Positions 45,901 to 54,406 of a stretch of DNA of 64,000 nucleotides are shown piece after piece. The notes under the pieces were generated by a model. That model was given only the letters and a program-made list of their open reading frames with translations, searched no databases and had not been told where the DNA came from. The DNA is from Saprospiraceae bacterium (lineage in GTDB: Bacteria; Bacteroidota; Bacteroidia; Chitinophagales; Saprospiraceae), in contig JADKBV010000001.1 in NCBI GenBank assembly GCA_016714895.1, positions 806,001-870,000 on the forward strand, written 5' to 3'. The translations under genes and the position numbers were made by a program. The first letter of the stretch is position 1, and each line of letters opens with the position of its first letter.

Positions 45901-48900
45901 GGAAAGGAAAAATGAAAACTTTTTTTGACTGCCGGATTTGTTTTGGCAATCATTTTTCCATCTTTTTCAATCAGGATTTGTGCAAACACTACATCACATG
46001 AAGCTCCCAGGTCAAGTTCTATTGATTGTCCGGGTTCGAAAGATTTTTGTCTTAAAGAAATAAACAAGGGTTTTGTTTTCGGAAAACTTCCCCGATCAAT
46101 ATCTGTAATAACGTGATAAGATTCTGATTTTGCTTCCTTTCCGAAATTATCTTTGGATGATAGGGTTATTTTATAAACACCTGCATTTTGAATAATTTTT
46201 TCCGACAAAGGATCTTCACTTGAAAAAACACCGTCAAAAATCTTTTTTTCGACTTTCCAATTGTCAAATCCCGACAATGGCACTTTGGGTTGTGTTATCC
46301 CTTTTTCGGATGATTCCTGAATATAAAAAATTCTGTCTTGTGAATCCCAGTAACTATTGACGATACATTCTGATGGCTCCTGAAGTTTTTCAATACGGAT
46401 ATTTCCCGTTCCCGTTTGCCTGACGCCAGAAAGATTTTTGATTGTCACTTTTACAGGTTTTAAATCTCTTATATCCGAATGGTCTTCAAGATTATTTTCA
46501 ACGGTAATACCTACATATCCAATGGAAATATCACTTTCTGCAGATTGGCTTTCTCCCGTGATGTCGGTAGCACTGATTTGGATTTTATAATCAAAGGTCG
46601 GCATCTCTTTACTATCCACATTCAAATCCGGAACCGCTTTAAATGAAAAGGAATATTTTCCTTCTGCATCACTTTGTACAATGCCCGTAGCAATCACCTG
46701 CTCATTGCCTGAATAAGACGGCATAGGTCTCCACCAACCATAATGTATAAAACGAACACCCCGGACAACTTTCCAAGTAACTTCGGCTGCGTCGACCGCA
46801 TTTCCGGCATAATTTTTTACAACGCCTGACACTCCGACCTCTTCATTAAGAATATAATTTTTTGTAAAGGTGTCGACCATTACTTCAAAATCCGGACGTT
46901 TGTATTCTTCTACTCTGATACTTTTCTGACCTGAAACCCCTTTTTTGTTTTGCACATTCAGGCTGAATTGTCCGGTAAGTCCCCCTGCCGGTATCACAAA
47001 CGAACCAGTAACAGATCCAAAATCGTTGGTCGTAAGTGTCAATTTTGACACTTCCCGATAGTTTGCATCAAAAAGAATGACGTCAAGCGTTGCGTTTTTT
47101 AATATTTCATATGTACTTTTCCCATCTGTTGACAATGCCAATGCTTTGAAATAAAGAATCTGTCCGGGTCGGTAAATTCCTCTGTCGGTAAAAATTTCGG
47201 CAAAAGAATACTTATTTTCGTTATCGACATCTCTGTATTGAAATTGATCAGCTGCCAGATCGAGTTTGTCTTTTCCTGAAGAAACGACAACCTGTACCCT
47301 TCTGTTGTCAGACATAGGAAAGGTGACATAACCTTGTTCGTTGGTGTTTTTTTCTTCGGACAAGGTTCTCGACATATTTCGGTTTCGGTTTCTGTATTCC
47401 ACAAAATATAAAGAGACTTTGACATTTTTGACAGGTTTTCCTGAAAGCCTGTTGACCACTCTGTAGACCATCTCATTTTTCTCCTTGTAAGCAGTATACG
47501 CCAGATCGGACACATAAAATATACTGTATTGTACCAGTGGTACTGAACCGCTTTTTGAAGGTTCGGTTATTTCCACCAAGTACTTACCAAAAGGAAATTT
47601 GGGTAAAATACCTTCGAGTTTTTGTGTTTCAAATTGTTGTTTTTCAGTCAAATTCCATTTTTTGTCGTAAGATAAAACGGAACCCGCTTTCAATCTTGCG
47701 TAATAACTTTGATTGTCGCCATCTTCTGTTTGAAAACTTTCATTTTTCAGTGTATATACTTTGATTTTTACAGAAGAAACGTTTCTGTAATCAAGAGCAA
47801 ATCGCGGAGATTCTTTAGCAGAAAACACCTGCTCCGTGGTAAGGCTGATTTCCGGTCTTTCGATGATTTCCAAAGTGTTTTTACAAGCGTTGGCCCCGGG
47901 AGAATCCGGATATAAAGCCATGGCCTTTTTACATAACAAAATGGCTTTATCATACATTTTATTTTTGTAATAATATTCAGCCAGACTGTGATAAATTAAG
48001 GTAACATATGCATCATTTTCATAGGTGCTTATCATTTTCTGCAATGTTTCCTCATAGATTTTGTCCTTATTTTCAATCACTACATTTTCATAAAAAAAAG
48101 ACAATCTACTCTTGTCATAATCTGCCAGAGACCTAAGAGAAGATTTTTGAGCATGTACAAGGATCTTTTGATAACCCTCAATAATCAGATACATCGGATC
48201 TTCTTTTTTCGACTTATCCGGCGATATCGACAAAAAGACATCTGCGGTACTTATATATTTCGGGTCAGTCAACACATATTTACTATCGAGTGCCAACGGA
48301 ATGGAAGATTTATTGTCTTTGAGATACGACATATATCTGTCCCAAAGCAAGGTGTAAAGCGTAGGACGGATACGATTATCGGTATTCTCCGAGAGATTGA
48401 GAACAGATGTATAATTCGAATAAGGTTGATCCAGATTTTCGCCCTGAATACTGAAGCTATACAATGAAATGATTTTCCGATAAAAATCTTCACTTCCCCA
48501 AGAAAGATAATCTGAAGAATCGGATTCTGCCGTGGCCGTTCTCTGAGAAATTTCATATCGATTACTTTGAAAATACTGATCATACATTTCTGCCAGATAG
48601 GATGTTACAATCCGGGATGCCGGAGAGGCAAGTGATTTTTTTTCATTTTCCAACCAAACCAATACCTCACTTAACCCGTTTTCATTGGTTTCGATGGTCA
48701 GCTCGGATTTGGTTTTGACAGCTTTTACCAATTGATCGGCTTTATTTTCATTTTTTGCAGCTGTATAAATCAATTCGACCTCTGCAAGGGCACTTTTGGG
48801 CAAACCCTGATCCTTAAACTCAGCCACTTTTTTCCAGGCGGCATCAAAATCAAATGCAGAATTTTGTGGATTTGAAGTTATCAAACTCATCATAATGCTC

Positions 48901-48923
48901 ATAAACCAAACGATTGTCTTCAT
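42948..48923 (-). CDS. Large bacterial alpha-2-macroglobulin-like protein
   Basis: This 1991-residue protein belongs to the alpha-2-macroglobulin family, thought to trap proteases in the periplasm or at the envelope. A possible signal (MKTIVWFMSIMMSLITSNPQ) is followed by an N-terminal helical region with TPR-like repeats (YYYKNKMYDKAILLCKKAMALYPDS near 330). Macroglobulin domains follow, with the typical FTDRGIYRPGQILYFKAL near residue 590. The thioester site reads GFECTDQIVNRYFAN, Cys1447 to Gln1450, whereas the usual motif is CxEQ, so Asp replaces Glu while the Cys and Gln that form the thioester are kept. The region around 1140-1200 before FFPQIKTDSLGNVRV is poorly conserved and could be a bait region. 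It is a long single gene, divergent from no close neighbour. Confidence 0.88.
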   Translation of the reverse strand: MKTIVWFMSIMMSLITSNPQNSAFDFDAAWKKVAEFKDQGLPKSALAEVELIYTAAKNENKADQLVKAVKTKSELTIETNENGLSEVLVWLENEKKSLASPASRIVTSYLAEMYDQYFQSNRYEISQRTATAESDSSDYLSWGSEDFYRKIISLYSFSIQGENLDQPYSNYTSVLNLSENTDNRIRPTLYTLLWDRYMSYLKDNKSSIPLALDSKYVLTDPKYISTADVFLSISPDKSKKEDPMYLIIEGYQKILVHAQKSSLRSLADYDKSRLSFFYENVVIENKDKIYEETLQKMISTYENDAYVTLIYHSLAEYYYKNKMYDKAILLCKKAMALYPDSPGANACKNTLEIIERPEISLTTEQVFSAKESPRFALDYRNVSSVKIKVYTLKNESFQTEDGDNQSYYARLKAGSVLSYDKKWNLTEKQQFETQKLEGILPKFPFGKYLVEITEPSKSGSVPLVQYSIFYVSDLAYTAYKEKNEMVYRVVNRLSGKPVKNVKVSLYFVEYRNRNRNMSRTLSEEKNTNEQGYVTFPMSDNRRVQVVVSSGKDKLDLAADQFQYRDVDNENKYSFAEIFTDRGIYRPGQILYFKALALSTDGKSTYEILKNATLDVILFDANYREVSKLTLTTNDFGSVTGSFVIPAGGLTGQFSLNVQNKKGVSGQKSIRVEEYKRPDFEVMVDTFTKNYILNEEVGVSGVVKNYAGNAVDAAEVTWKVVRGVRFIHYGWWRPMPSYSGNEQVIATGIVQSDAEGKYSFSFKAVPDLNVDSKEMPTFDYKIQISATDITGESQSAESDISIGYVGITVENNLEDHSDIRDLKPVKVTIKNLSGVRQTGTGNIRIEKLQEPSECIVNSYWDSQDRIFYIQESSEKGITQPKVPLSGFDNWKVEKKIFDGVFSSEDPLSEKIIQNAGVYKITLSSKDNFGKEAKSESYHVITDIDRGSFPKTKPLFISLRQKSFEPGQSIELDLGASCDVVFAQILIEKDGKMIAKTNPAVKKSFHFSFPVEEKHRGGLQLAVSYVYKNRYFTETIDLDVPYTNKELDIRFESFRDKLYPGTKEEYVLVVSGSKKEAVMAEVLMTMYDASLDVFESNTWRSSYYQKDYSRLYLIPFGFAQAPATYLHYDWNQVTYEGGTSYEYPSITGIQIYQYMYGPPVMVQRSYDMDERASKAAEPSMVISAENADNEGFEETKQKMADGGTAALKDPASPPSIRKNLNETVFFFPQIKTDSLGNVRVSFTMNEALTRWKLLTFAHTKVMQTGYDERLVTTYKKVMVFPNAPRFVRTSDKMMLNAKVVNTENTQLTATIKCKLTDIVSGKDVTSEFIKTPVLSTTILSANASSLFEWEIVVPEDYFGSLAWTVWAETEGHSDGEENIIPVLNNKILVTESLPLYVHGNQSKNFEFKTFKENVSKTKIDHKFTIEYTSHPVWYVIQSLPYLVEQGFECTDQIVNRYFANVVSSKIAQSNPKIYAVFDRWRSVEKDALASRLFTNQELKSALAEETPWVIQGLTEAEQKRNIALLFESNTLKNELDQTFKKLKERQMSDGAFPWFVNGRADLYVTQNVVESLGQMMKTGALSKDNAEVTELVRKALAYIDAETNEYYKKEKSISFSSKMPVPVQSLAIHYLYIRSFFPEIPLPAENQESYDYYFKKAKEEWLKQNLYTQILIGIVLQRKGDQTAQKIFKSFEERSFYKDELGKYWNVGNGYRWDELPIERHSRMIEFYSESKAASTAIDQMKLWLLKNKQSNHWSTTKSTAAAIYGLLMEGEKGGLIKWVEEKEPVLITLAGEKVIFDQTQSGTGYVKKEWIEKTLDKSLGNVSVNNPNTSTSWGSVYYQYFEDSDKIKAETGNPLKVFKQFYVIKETAKGQIIEEVNDNTLLKPGDKLRVRLRIVSDRSMDYVHLKDSRPSGFEPSNTLSSHKYQGGLGYYENIKDLASHFFIGHLPKGDFVIEYDLKVVHKGTYSAGLATLQSMYAPEFSSHSRGIRIQVR

Positions 48924-49052
48924 GTGAAATGTTTATATGTTAACCAATGACATGACTTCTCATCATCATCATGTACAACTTTAAGATGTAATTACAACAA
49001 AAAAGGTACTAAATAAAACGTTAAAACGGTCAAATGATTATATTTTTTTTAT

Positions 49053-49781
49053 TTATAACCCAAAGCTAAAGCCGTTTTTTAACTTTTCTTCGTAAGCTTC
49101 TTTGTCAAAATAATACAATTTTGCCGGTCTGTGGGACACGTCTTTCTGGGTTTCGCCTGTAGCTTTCAATATTTCAAGATTACTTAGCTTTCTTCTGAAA
49201 TTTCTTTTATCCATTTCAAAACCAAGTACACTTTCATATAAAGTCTGTAGTTGATTTAAGGTAAAAACGGATGGTAATAAAGCAAAACCGATCGGGTGCT
49301 CCCTCAGATTTCTTTTCAATCGATCCAGGCTGGTATCCATAATGAGTTTATGATCAAAAGCCAATTCGGTGATGTCTTTTACATTTTTCCATTGCAGGCC
49401 CAGGTTATCTTTTTCCAACAAAAAATCATCATTTTCAATTTTTATCAAAGAATAATATGAAACAGTGATCACACGGCCTAAAGGGTGTCTGTTCAGATTT
49501 GAAAAAACCTGTACCTGGTCGAGATAAATATCGTCGAGACCCGTCCTTGTGGATAAAACTCTGTGTGCTGCCTCATCCGTAGTTTCATCGGGGTGTACAA
49601 TATCCCCCAGCAAGGAGAGTCGGTTTTCAAAAGGTGGCATATCACACGGAATCAGCAAAATTTTCAATCCTGAATGATCATAACCAAAAATAACACAATC
49701 AACGGACACTGCCGTCTTGTATTCATGGTGTATCTGGTCAAGCCAGGTGTTGATATTCCCTCCAGCTCCAAACTTGTGCAT
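49053..49781 (-). CDS. Nudix-domain transcriptional regulator (NrtR/AraR-like)
   Basis: This 242-residue protein has a Nudix-like N-terminal domain followed by a winged helix (FTLNQLQTLYESVLGFEMDKRNFRRKLSNLEILKATGE), the plan of NrtR-type regulators. The Nudix box region GDIVHPDETTDEAAHRVLSTRTGL lacks the catalytic REUxEE pattern (it reads RVLSTR), so it is probably a ligand sensor without hydrolase activity. Regulators of this type in Bacteroidota respond to sugars or ADP-ribose. The target is unknown; it lies between the alpha-2-macroglobulin gene and the RluA-type gene, and the latter is divergent. Confidence 0.82.
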   Translation of the reverse strand: MHKFGAGGNINTWLDQIHHEYKTAVSVDCVIFGYDHSGLKILLIPCDMPPFENRLSLLGDIVHPDETTDEAAHRVLSTRTGLDDIYLDQVQVFSNLNRHPLGRVITVSYYSLIKIENDDFLLEKDNLGLQWKNVKDITELAFDHKLIMDTSLDRLKRNLREHPIGFALLPSVFTLNQLQTLYESVLGFEMDKRNFRRKLSNLEILKATGETQKDVSHRPAKLYYFDKEAYEEKLKNGFSFGL

Positions 49782-50022
49782 GTGTTCTTAGTTTACAAAG
49801 CCGTAAAGTTATCAATTTTACAGATATCGTACAAATAACACTATGGGTAAATATATAAAGAGATTCAAACTTTTTTATACAAAACAAATTAAGGGCTTTT
49901 CATTAAAAATATAATACAATTTTGGGACTGCAAAATGAAACTATGGAGATAATCTATCCATTGACTTTTGCCTAATAATTAAGAAACAACCATAATGTTG
50001 ATTTTATAAAATTGTTTGTCCG

Positions 50023-50030
50023 TATCTTTG
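50023..50030 (+). promoter_or_regulatory. Candidate -7 element for the RluA-type gene
   Basis: TATCTTTG matches TAnnTTTG and lies 33 bases before the ATG at 50063. A GTTGA about 21 bases upstream is only a weak -33. The element falls inside the longer open frame (from 50012), supporting 50063 as the start. Confidence 0.45.
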
Positions 50031-50062
50031 TGCTTTTTGATCCTTTAGGGAATAATACAAAA

Positions 50063-51718
50063 ATGTCCATATTTCATCGTATTCAGGTACCGGTTGAAAC
50101 AGAAATTCCGGTAAAATGTAACAATCCTTTCGGAATCCATCATGCTGAACTGACAAAAAAAGTGGTTGATATCTTTATAAATCAACTTTCTGTAACAGAT
50201 TTAGGTCATGATTTCGGATTAAAAAGTTCTGGTGGTTTGGGCAAAATGTTTGGTGTTTTAGTTGGCAAAAACCAACAAGGCGAAATAGGATACCTGGCTG
50301 CTTTTTCGGGAAAACTGGAATCCGGCACCAATATTCCCGGGTTTGTACCGCCTGTTTTTGATACATTTGAAGTTGGCGGACTTTATAAAACCAGAGAAGA
50401 AGAAATCAATGAAATAAATATCAAAATCCGGGATATCGAAACCTCATCACCATTCAGGGAAGCCTTCCTACATCTTGAGAATAAGAAGATCGACATGGAA
50501 AAAACCATACAAAAATTAAAAACGCAACATAAAGAGGCTAAAGAAAAAAGAAAAATAACAAGAAATGAACTTCTGACAAATCCTAATAAAAATGGTACGG
50601 ACATAGCTAAACGACTTGATGATGAAAGTGCCCGTCACCATTTTGAATATAAAGACGCAGTCCAAAAACATAAAAAGATCATCGAGGAAGCTGAGAAAAA
50701 AGCAGATGTTTTGACAAAGGAAATCAATGAACTGAAGGTCCTTCGCAAAAAAAAATCAGGTCTGCTCCAGACGGAATTGTTCAGCCAGTACAACTTTTTG
50801 AATTTTGAAGGCAAAACAAAAAATCTTGCCGACATATTTTTTGTAGACGACACACAACCGCCTCCTTCGGGTGCCGGCGAATGTACTGCCCCAAAATTGC
50901 TCCAGTATGCCATTCAGCAAAACATCAAACCCTTAGGAATTGCCGAATTCTGGTGGGGAAAATCCCCGGCCTCTGAAATCAGGATTCACCAGCATTTTTA
51001 TCCGGCCTGCCGATCCAAATGTTACCCGATTTTACAACACATGCTCAAAGGATTGGAAACAGAGGAATTGACAGGACCAAACAATACCCATATTCCGAAA
51101 GAGTTGGATATATTATATGAAGATGAAACGATTATTGTCATCAACAAATCCGCTGATTTTTTGAGTGTTCCCGGAAAATCCATCACAGATTCTGTATTAA
51201 CCAGATTGAAAAAAAAATATCCCGAAGCCACCGGTCCCCTCTTGGTACACCGGTTGGATATGTCCACTTCCGGTATTTTATTGGCCGCAAAAACCAAAGA
51301 AGCTCACGCTGATTTACAAAAACAATTTCAGGACAGAAAAATCACAAAAAGGTATGTAGCAATATTAGATGGAATTCCGTCGGCTGAAAGCGGCAAAATA
51401 GATTTGCCGTTGCGGGTGGACCTGGAGGATCGTCCCCGACAACTTGTATGTTATGAGTATGGAAAACCGTCACTGACACACTTCAAAGTGATAAAAAAAT
51501 CAATCGATGAATGTCGCATTCACTTTTTTCCATTGACCGGCAGAACCCACCAACTAAGGGTTCACGCTGCCCATTCCGAAGGTTTAGGCATAGCCATCAA
51601 AGGAGACGATTTGTACGGATTGCCCAATGATCGTTTGTATCTGCATGCCGAACAAATCACATTCACTCATCCCCAAACTGGTAAAACGAAAACCATAACC
51701 TGTAAGGCTCCTTTTTAA
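50063..51718 (+). CDS. RluA-family pseudouridine synthase with a long N-terminal extension
   Basis: This 551-residue protein ends in a pseudouridine synthase domain: LYEDETIIVINKSADFLSVPG, the catalytic motif VHRLDMSTSGILLAAKT with the active Asp, KRYVAILDG and the FPLTGRTHQLRVHAAH ending. Before it are about 320 extra residues: an N-terminal globular part (VPVETEIPVKCNNPFGIHHAEL, SSGGLGKMFGVLVG), a long charged coiled coil (residues about 125-240) and a Cys-containing part (GAGECTAPKLLQYAIQ, AEFWWGKSPASEIRIHQHFYPACRSKCYP). The RNA target is unknown. Similar long forms occur in other bacteria. The start is supported by the -7 element at 50023-50030. Confidence 0.88.
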   Translation: MSIFHRIQVPVETEIPVKCNNPFGIHHAELTKKVVDIFINQLSVTDLGHDFGLKSSGGLGKMFGVLVGKNQQGEIGYLAAFSGKLESGTNIPGFVPPVFDTFEVGGLYKTREEEINEINIKIRDIETSSPFREAFLHLENKKIDMEKTIQKLKTQHKEAKEKRKITRNELLTNPNKNGTDIAKRLDDESARHHFEYKDAVQKHKKIIEEAEKKADVLTKEINELKVLRKKKSGLLQTELFSQYNFLNFEGKTKNLADIFFVDDTQPPPSGAGECTAPKLLQYAIQQNIKPLGIAEFWWGKSPASEIRIHQHFYPACRSKCYPILQHMLKGLETEELTGPNNTHIPKELDILYEDETIIVINKSADFLSVPGKSITDSVLTRLKKKYPEATGPLLVHRLDMSTSGILLAAKTKEAHADLQKQFQDRKITKRYVAILDGIPSAESGKIDLPLRVDLEDRPRQLVCYEYGKPSLTHFKVIKKSIDECRIHFFPLTGRTHQLRVHAAHSEGLGIAIKGDDLYGLPNDRLYLHAEQITFTHPQTGKTKTITCKAPF

Positions 51719-51837
51719 TGTCCTTTTTTAAAAAGAATTGCCGGATTTTTTACTTTCAATAATCCATTCAATTCATTTATAAAACCAACCAAAAATTTGA
51801 TACTTTTACCACTTGAAAAGCAAGAGGTATTTACAAT

Positions 51838-52452
51838 ATGGTTTTTGATAACATTTTAAGTGGATATATTTTTTTGAACATAATCAGAAAAATATATCTT
51901 CTTTTTATGTTGATGTTTGGATTTTCGTCCGTTCTTTTGTCACAAAATCAGGAAAAACTATATTATCGTTTTGGTGAAAATCTGAATTTTACTTCTTCCT
52001 TTGGTTATACTATTTATTCCACAGAAGACCTCAATGACTACCATATACGATATTTTGATAATCAGGTCACCATGAGTTTGAACAAATATTTTTCTGCCGG
52101 ATTACATTACAACTATATTTTTATCAGTGATGTTGATAAAAAGAAGTACACGTTTTTCAGAGCCGGCCCTATCATCAGATATTACGATATCTCAAAAGAC
52201 AATAAGTGGTTTTTACATGTTGATGCCATGCTGGATTACGGTAATTTTGTCATTGAAGTAAATGAAGAATTAAACAAAAGAGAAACCCTGTATCTTGGCC
52301 TGAAATTGATGGGTGAATACAATATATTTTCAAATTGTAACATCCTTTTGGGACATAAAATCATCAGGCAGCTGGAAAAAGCTGGTTATGGTCTGGAAAA
52401 TTACACTTTCACCGGATTGTCATTTCGGTTTTATACCGGCAAAAAGAAATGA
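51838..52452 (+). CDS. Probable outer membrane beta-barrel protein
   Basis: This is a 204-residue exported protein without a recognised family name. A hydrophobic signal-like segment (IRKIYLLFMLMFGFSSVLLSQ) is preceded by about 15 extra residues, so translation may begin later, at a TTG near 51874. The mature part is made of alternating hydrophobic beta strands with aromatic residues (LHYNYIFISDVDK, FFRAGPIIRYYDI, YLGLKLMGEYNIF) and ends in LSFRFYTGKKK, close to a C-terminal Phe-type barrel end. It resembles small outer membrane proteins of Bacteroidota. It stands between RluA-type and ferredoxin genes. Confidence 0.65.
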   Translation: MVFDNILSGYIFLNIIRKIYLLFMLMFGFSSVLLSQNQEKLYYRFGENLNFTSSFGYTIYSTEDLNDYHIRYFDNQVTMSLNKYFSAGLHYNYIFISDVDKKKYTFFRAGPIIRYYDISKDNKWFLHVDAMLDYGNFVIEVNEELNKRETLYLGLKLMGEYNIFSNCNILLGHKIIRQLEKAGYGLENYTFTGLSFRFYTGKKK

Positions 52453-52490
52453 ACACGTTTACAGCACCTGACTTTAAAAACTCAACCATT

Positions 52491-52838
52491 TTAGAGATGT
52501 AATCTGTCCTTTCTGGCTAAAAGAGTGGTTTCGTCTTCTACCCTATCCGGGTCCGGGACACAACAATCTACCGGACAAACAGCGGCACATTGCGGCTCTT
52601 CATGAAAACCGACACATTCTGTACATTTGTCAGGCACGATAAAGTAGTAGTCATCACTTACCGGTTTTTGTTTGGCATCAGCATCAACCTGGCTGCCGTC
52701 CTCCAATGAGTACATTCCCTTTACGCCGGTACCATCTTTGATTGCCCAATCAACCCCGCCTTCATAAATAGCATTATTCGGACACTCCGGTTCGCACGCT
52801 CCGCAATTGATACATTCCTCAGTAATAATGATGGCCAT
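52491..52838 (-). CDS. 4Fe-4S dicluster ferredoxin
   Basis: This 115-residue protein carries two cluster motifs. The first is CINCGACEPECPNNAIY near residue 9. The second is DKCTECVGFHEEPQCAAVCPVDCC near residue 70, with a longer insert between Cys residues, as in the Alvin/Thermus-type ferredoxins. Between them lie about 45 residues (YEGGVDWAIKDGTGVKGMYS) typical for the Bacteroidota form. It is a cytoplasmic electron carrier; its partner is not in the window. Confidence 0.9.
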   Translation of the reverse strand: MAIIITEECINCGACEPECPNNAIYEGGVDWAIKDGTGVKGMYSLEDGSQVDADAKQKPVSDDYYFIVPDKCTECVGFHEEPQCAAVCPVDCCVPDPDRVEDETTLLARKDRLHL

Positions 52839-53005
52839 AATATATATTTTACAGACTTTTGTCTTTGAGGGTGCAAAATTACATATAAATGACTTCTAAA
52901 CAAAGATGAATACACATCTTTGTCGTTGGATTAACAATTATTAAACAATACGGTCAAAAATTGTAAGATTCAAATCCCTTTATTTTACAAATAAAAAATC
53001 TGTTG

Positions 53006-53013
53006 TATCTTTG
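53006..53013 (+). promoter_or_regulatory. Candidate -7 element of the second M43 protease gene
   Basis: TATCTTTG matches TAnnTTTG; the predicted transcription start near 53020 lies after the earliest open-frame codon at 53011, so translation from 53047 or 53065 is more likely. Confidence 0.45.
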
Positions 53014-53046
53014 ACTATTATATCAGAATCAAAACAAAAAATAACC

Positions 53047-54368
53047 ATGATTACAAACCTGAAAATGAAGTTACAAAAGAGTATTTATCTGACCACCTTC
53101 TTCAGTATTATTTCCTTATATGTTTTAAGTGGTCAACAAATATTGGACAGTAAGTGCGGTTATGATTTTATGATGGAAACCTATGAGCAACAACATCCGG
53201 GTTTCAAAACTGCCGTAAGCAACACCTTTGAAAAAATTAAGAAATCAGAAGAAAGTCCGTTTTTAAGAAATGAGATTTTAACTGTAGATGTCGTTTTTCA
53301 CATTGTGTGGAAAGAAAATGCAGAAAATCTTCATGATTCCGTTATCTTCAATCAATTGGATATTCTGAACAAAGATTATCGGTTACTGAATGACAACCGT
53401 GATGAAATAAGAGAGCTATTTAAAGACCTTCAGGCAGACGCGGGCATTGAATTTAAACTTAAAGGAATAGTTAGGGTAAAAACAAATGCTAATTTTGCTT
53501 TAAGCCTTACCGGACTTCCGGATAACGTTAAAAATGGAAGTAATGGCGGAAGCAATGCAATTTCTCCTGACAAAACATTAAATATATGGATTTGTCACAT
53601 TCGGCCGATTCCTTTTATCGGGGGACAAATTCTGGGATATGCATATCCTCCGGCAGGTTTGGACAACTGGCCTGCAGGCAGCAATGCACCTTCTGCGGGA
53701 CTGGATGGCGTGGTTCTCGACTTCAGGGTTACAGGCAGTAATAATCCGAACCAGCTCACCGTCCAGGGTATGAATTATACATCTTTGGGCAGGACATGTG
53801 TTCACGAAGTTGGTCATTATCTGGGTTTAAGACACATCTGGGGTGATGGCGGAGGAATTTTTGGAGGTTCAAGTTGTAATGCTGACGATGGCATGGCAGA
53901 TACACCCAATCAAGGTTCTGAGACCGGTTTCGGCTGTGACAAAAACAATAATACCTGCATTGATGCTCAGAATGATTTGCCGGACATGATTGAAAATTAT
54001 ATGGATTATTCTGACGAACGATGTCAGAATATCTTCACCAAAGATCAGGTGTCTCACATGAGAAAAGTATTATTCAACCAAAGACAAGGACTGATCGAAG
54101 GACAGGTATCTGCATATGACGTTGCTGAAAATACCTCATTTCGAGTTTTTCCGAACCCTGTCACCGACCAAGCTGTTCTACATTTTGAGGAAAACAAAAC
54201 CGGAACCATTCAAATCTATGATATACTGGGCAAGGTTGTTTTTATCCAAAAATCTTGGATATTCAACAGTTTGAGTTACCTGTTGACATCCTGAATTCAG
54301 GCATATACCATTTGGTTTTTCAGGATCAAACAGGTATAATTTCTACCAATCGATTAATCAAACTTTAA
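53047..54368 (+). pseudogene. M43 zinc metalloprotease with T9SS domain, C-terminal frameshift
   Basis: This is a second secreted M43 protease. The signal sequence is IYLTTFFSIISLYVLSGQQ. The catalytic site is CVHEVGHYLGLRHIWGD, with ligands H253, H257, H263 and E254 (numbering from 53047), followed by ADTPNQ and ENYMDYSDERCQNIFT. The T9SS domain begins FRVFPNPVTDQAV and reads IYDILGKVVFIQK, then the given frame stops at 54294 (KSWIFNSLSYLLTS). The -1 frame continues as LDIQQFELPVDILNSGIYHLVFQDQ to LIKL with a stop at 54368, a normal sorting-domain end. Restoring one A in the five-A run at 54248-54252 repairs it. It lies 38 bases from the convergent S8 protease. Confidence 0.88.
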
Positions 54369-54406
54369 TCCGGACTTCCTTTGTCAATTGCTGGTTTAAG
54401 GTAGTT

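Noticed and set aside
52961..52975. TTCAAATCC-like sequence suggesting a tRNA T-loop
   Set aside because: No matching acceptor stem, anticodon arm or D-loop is visible around it.
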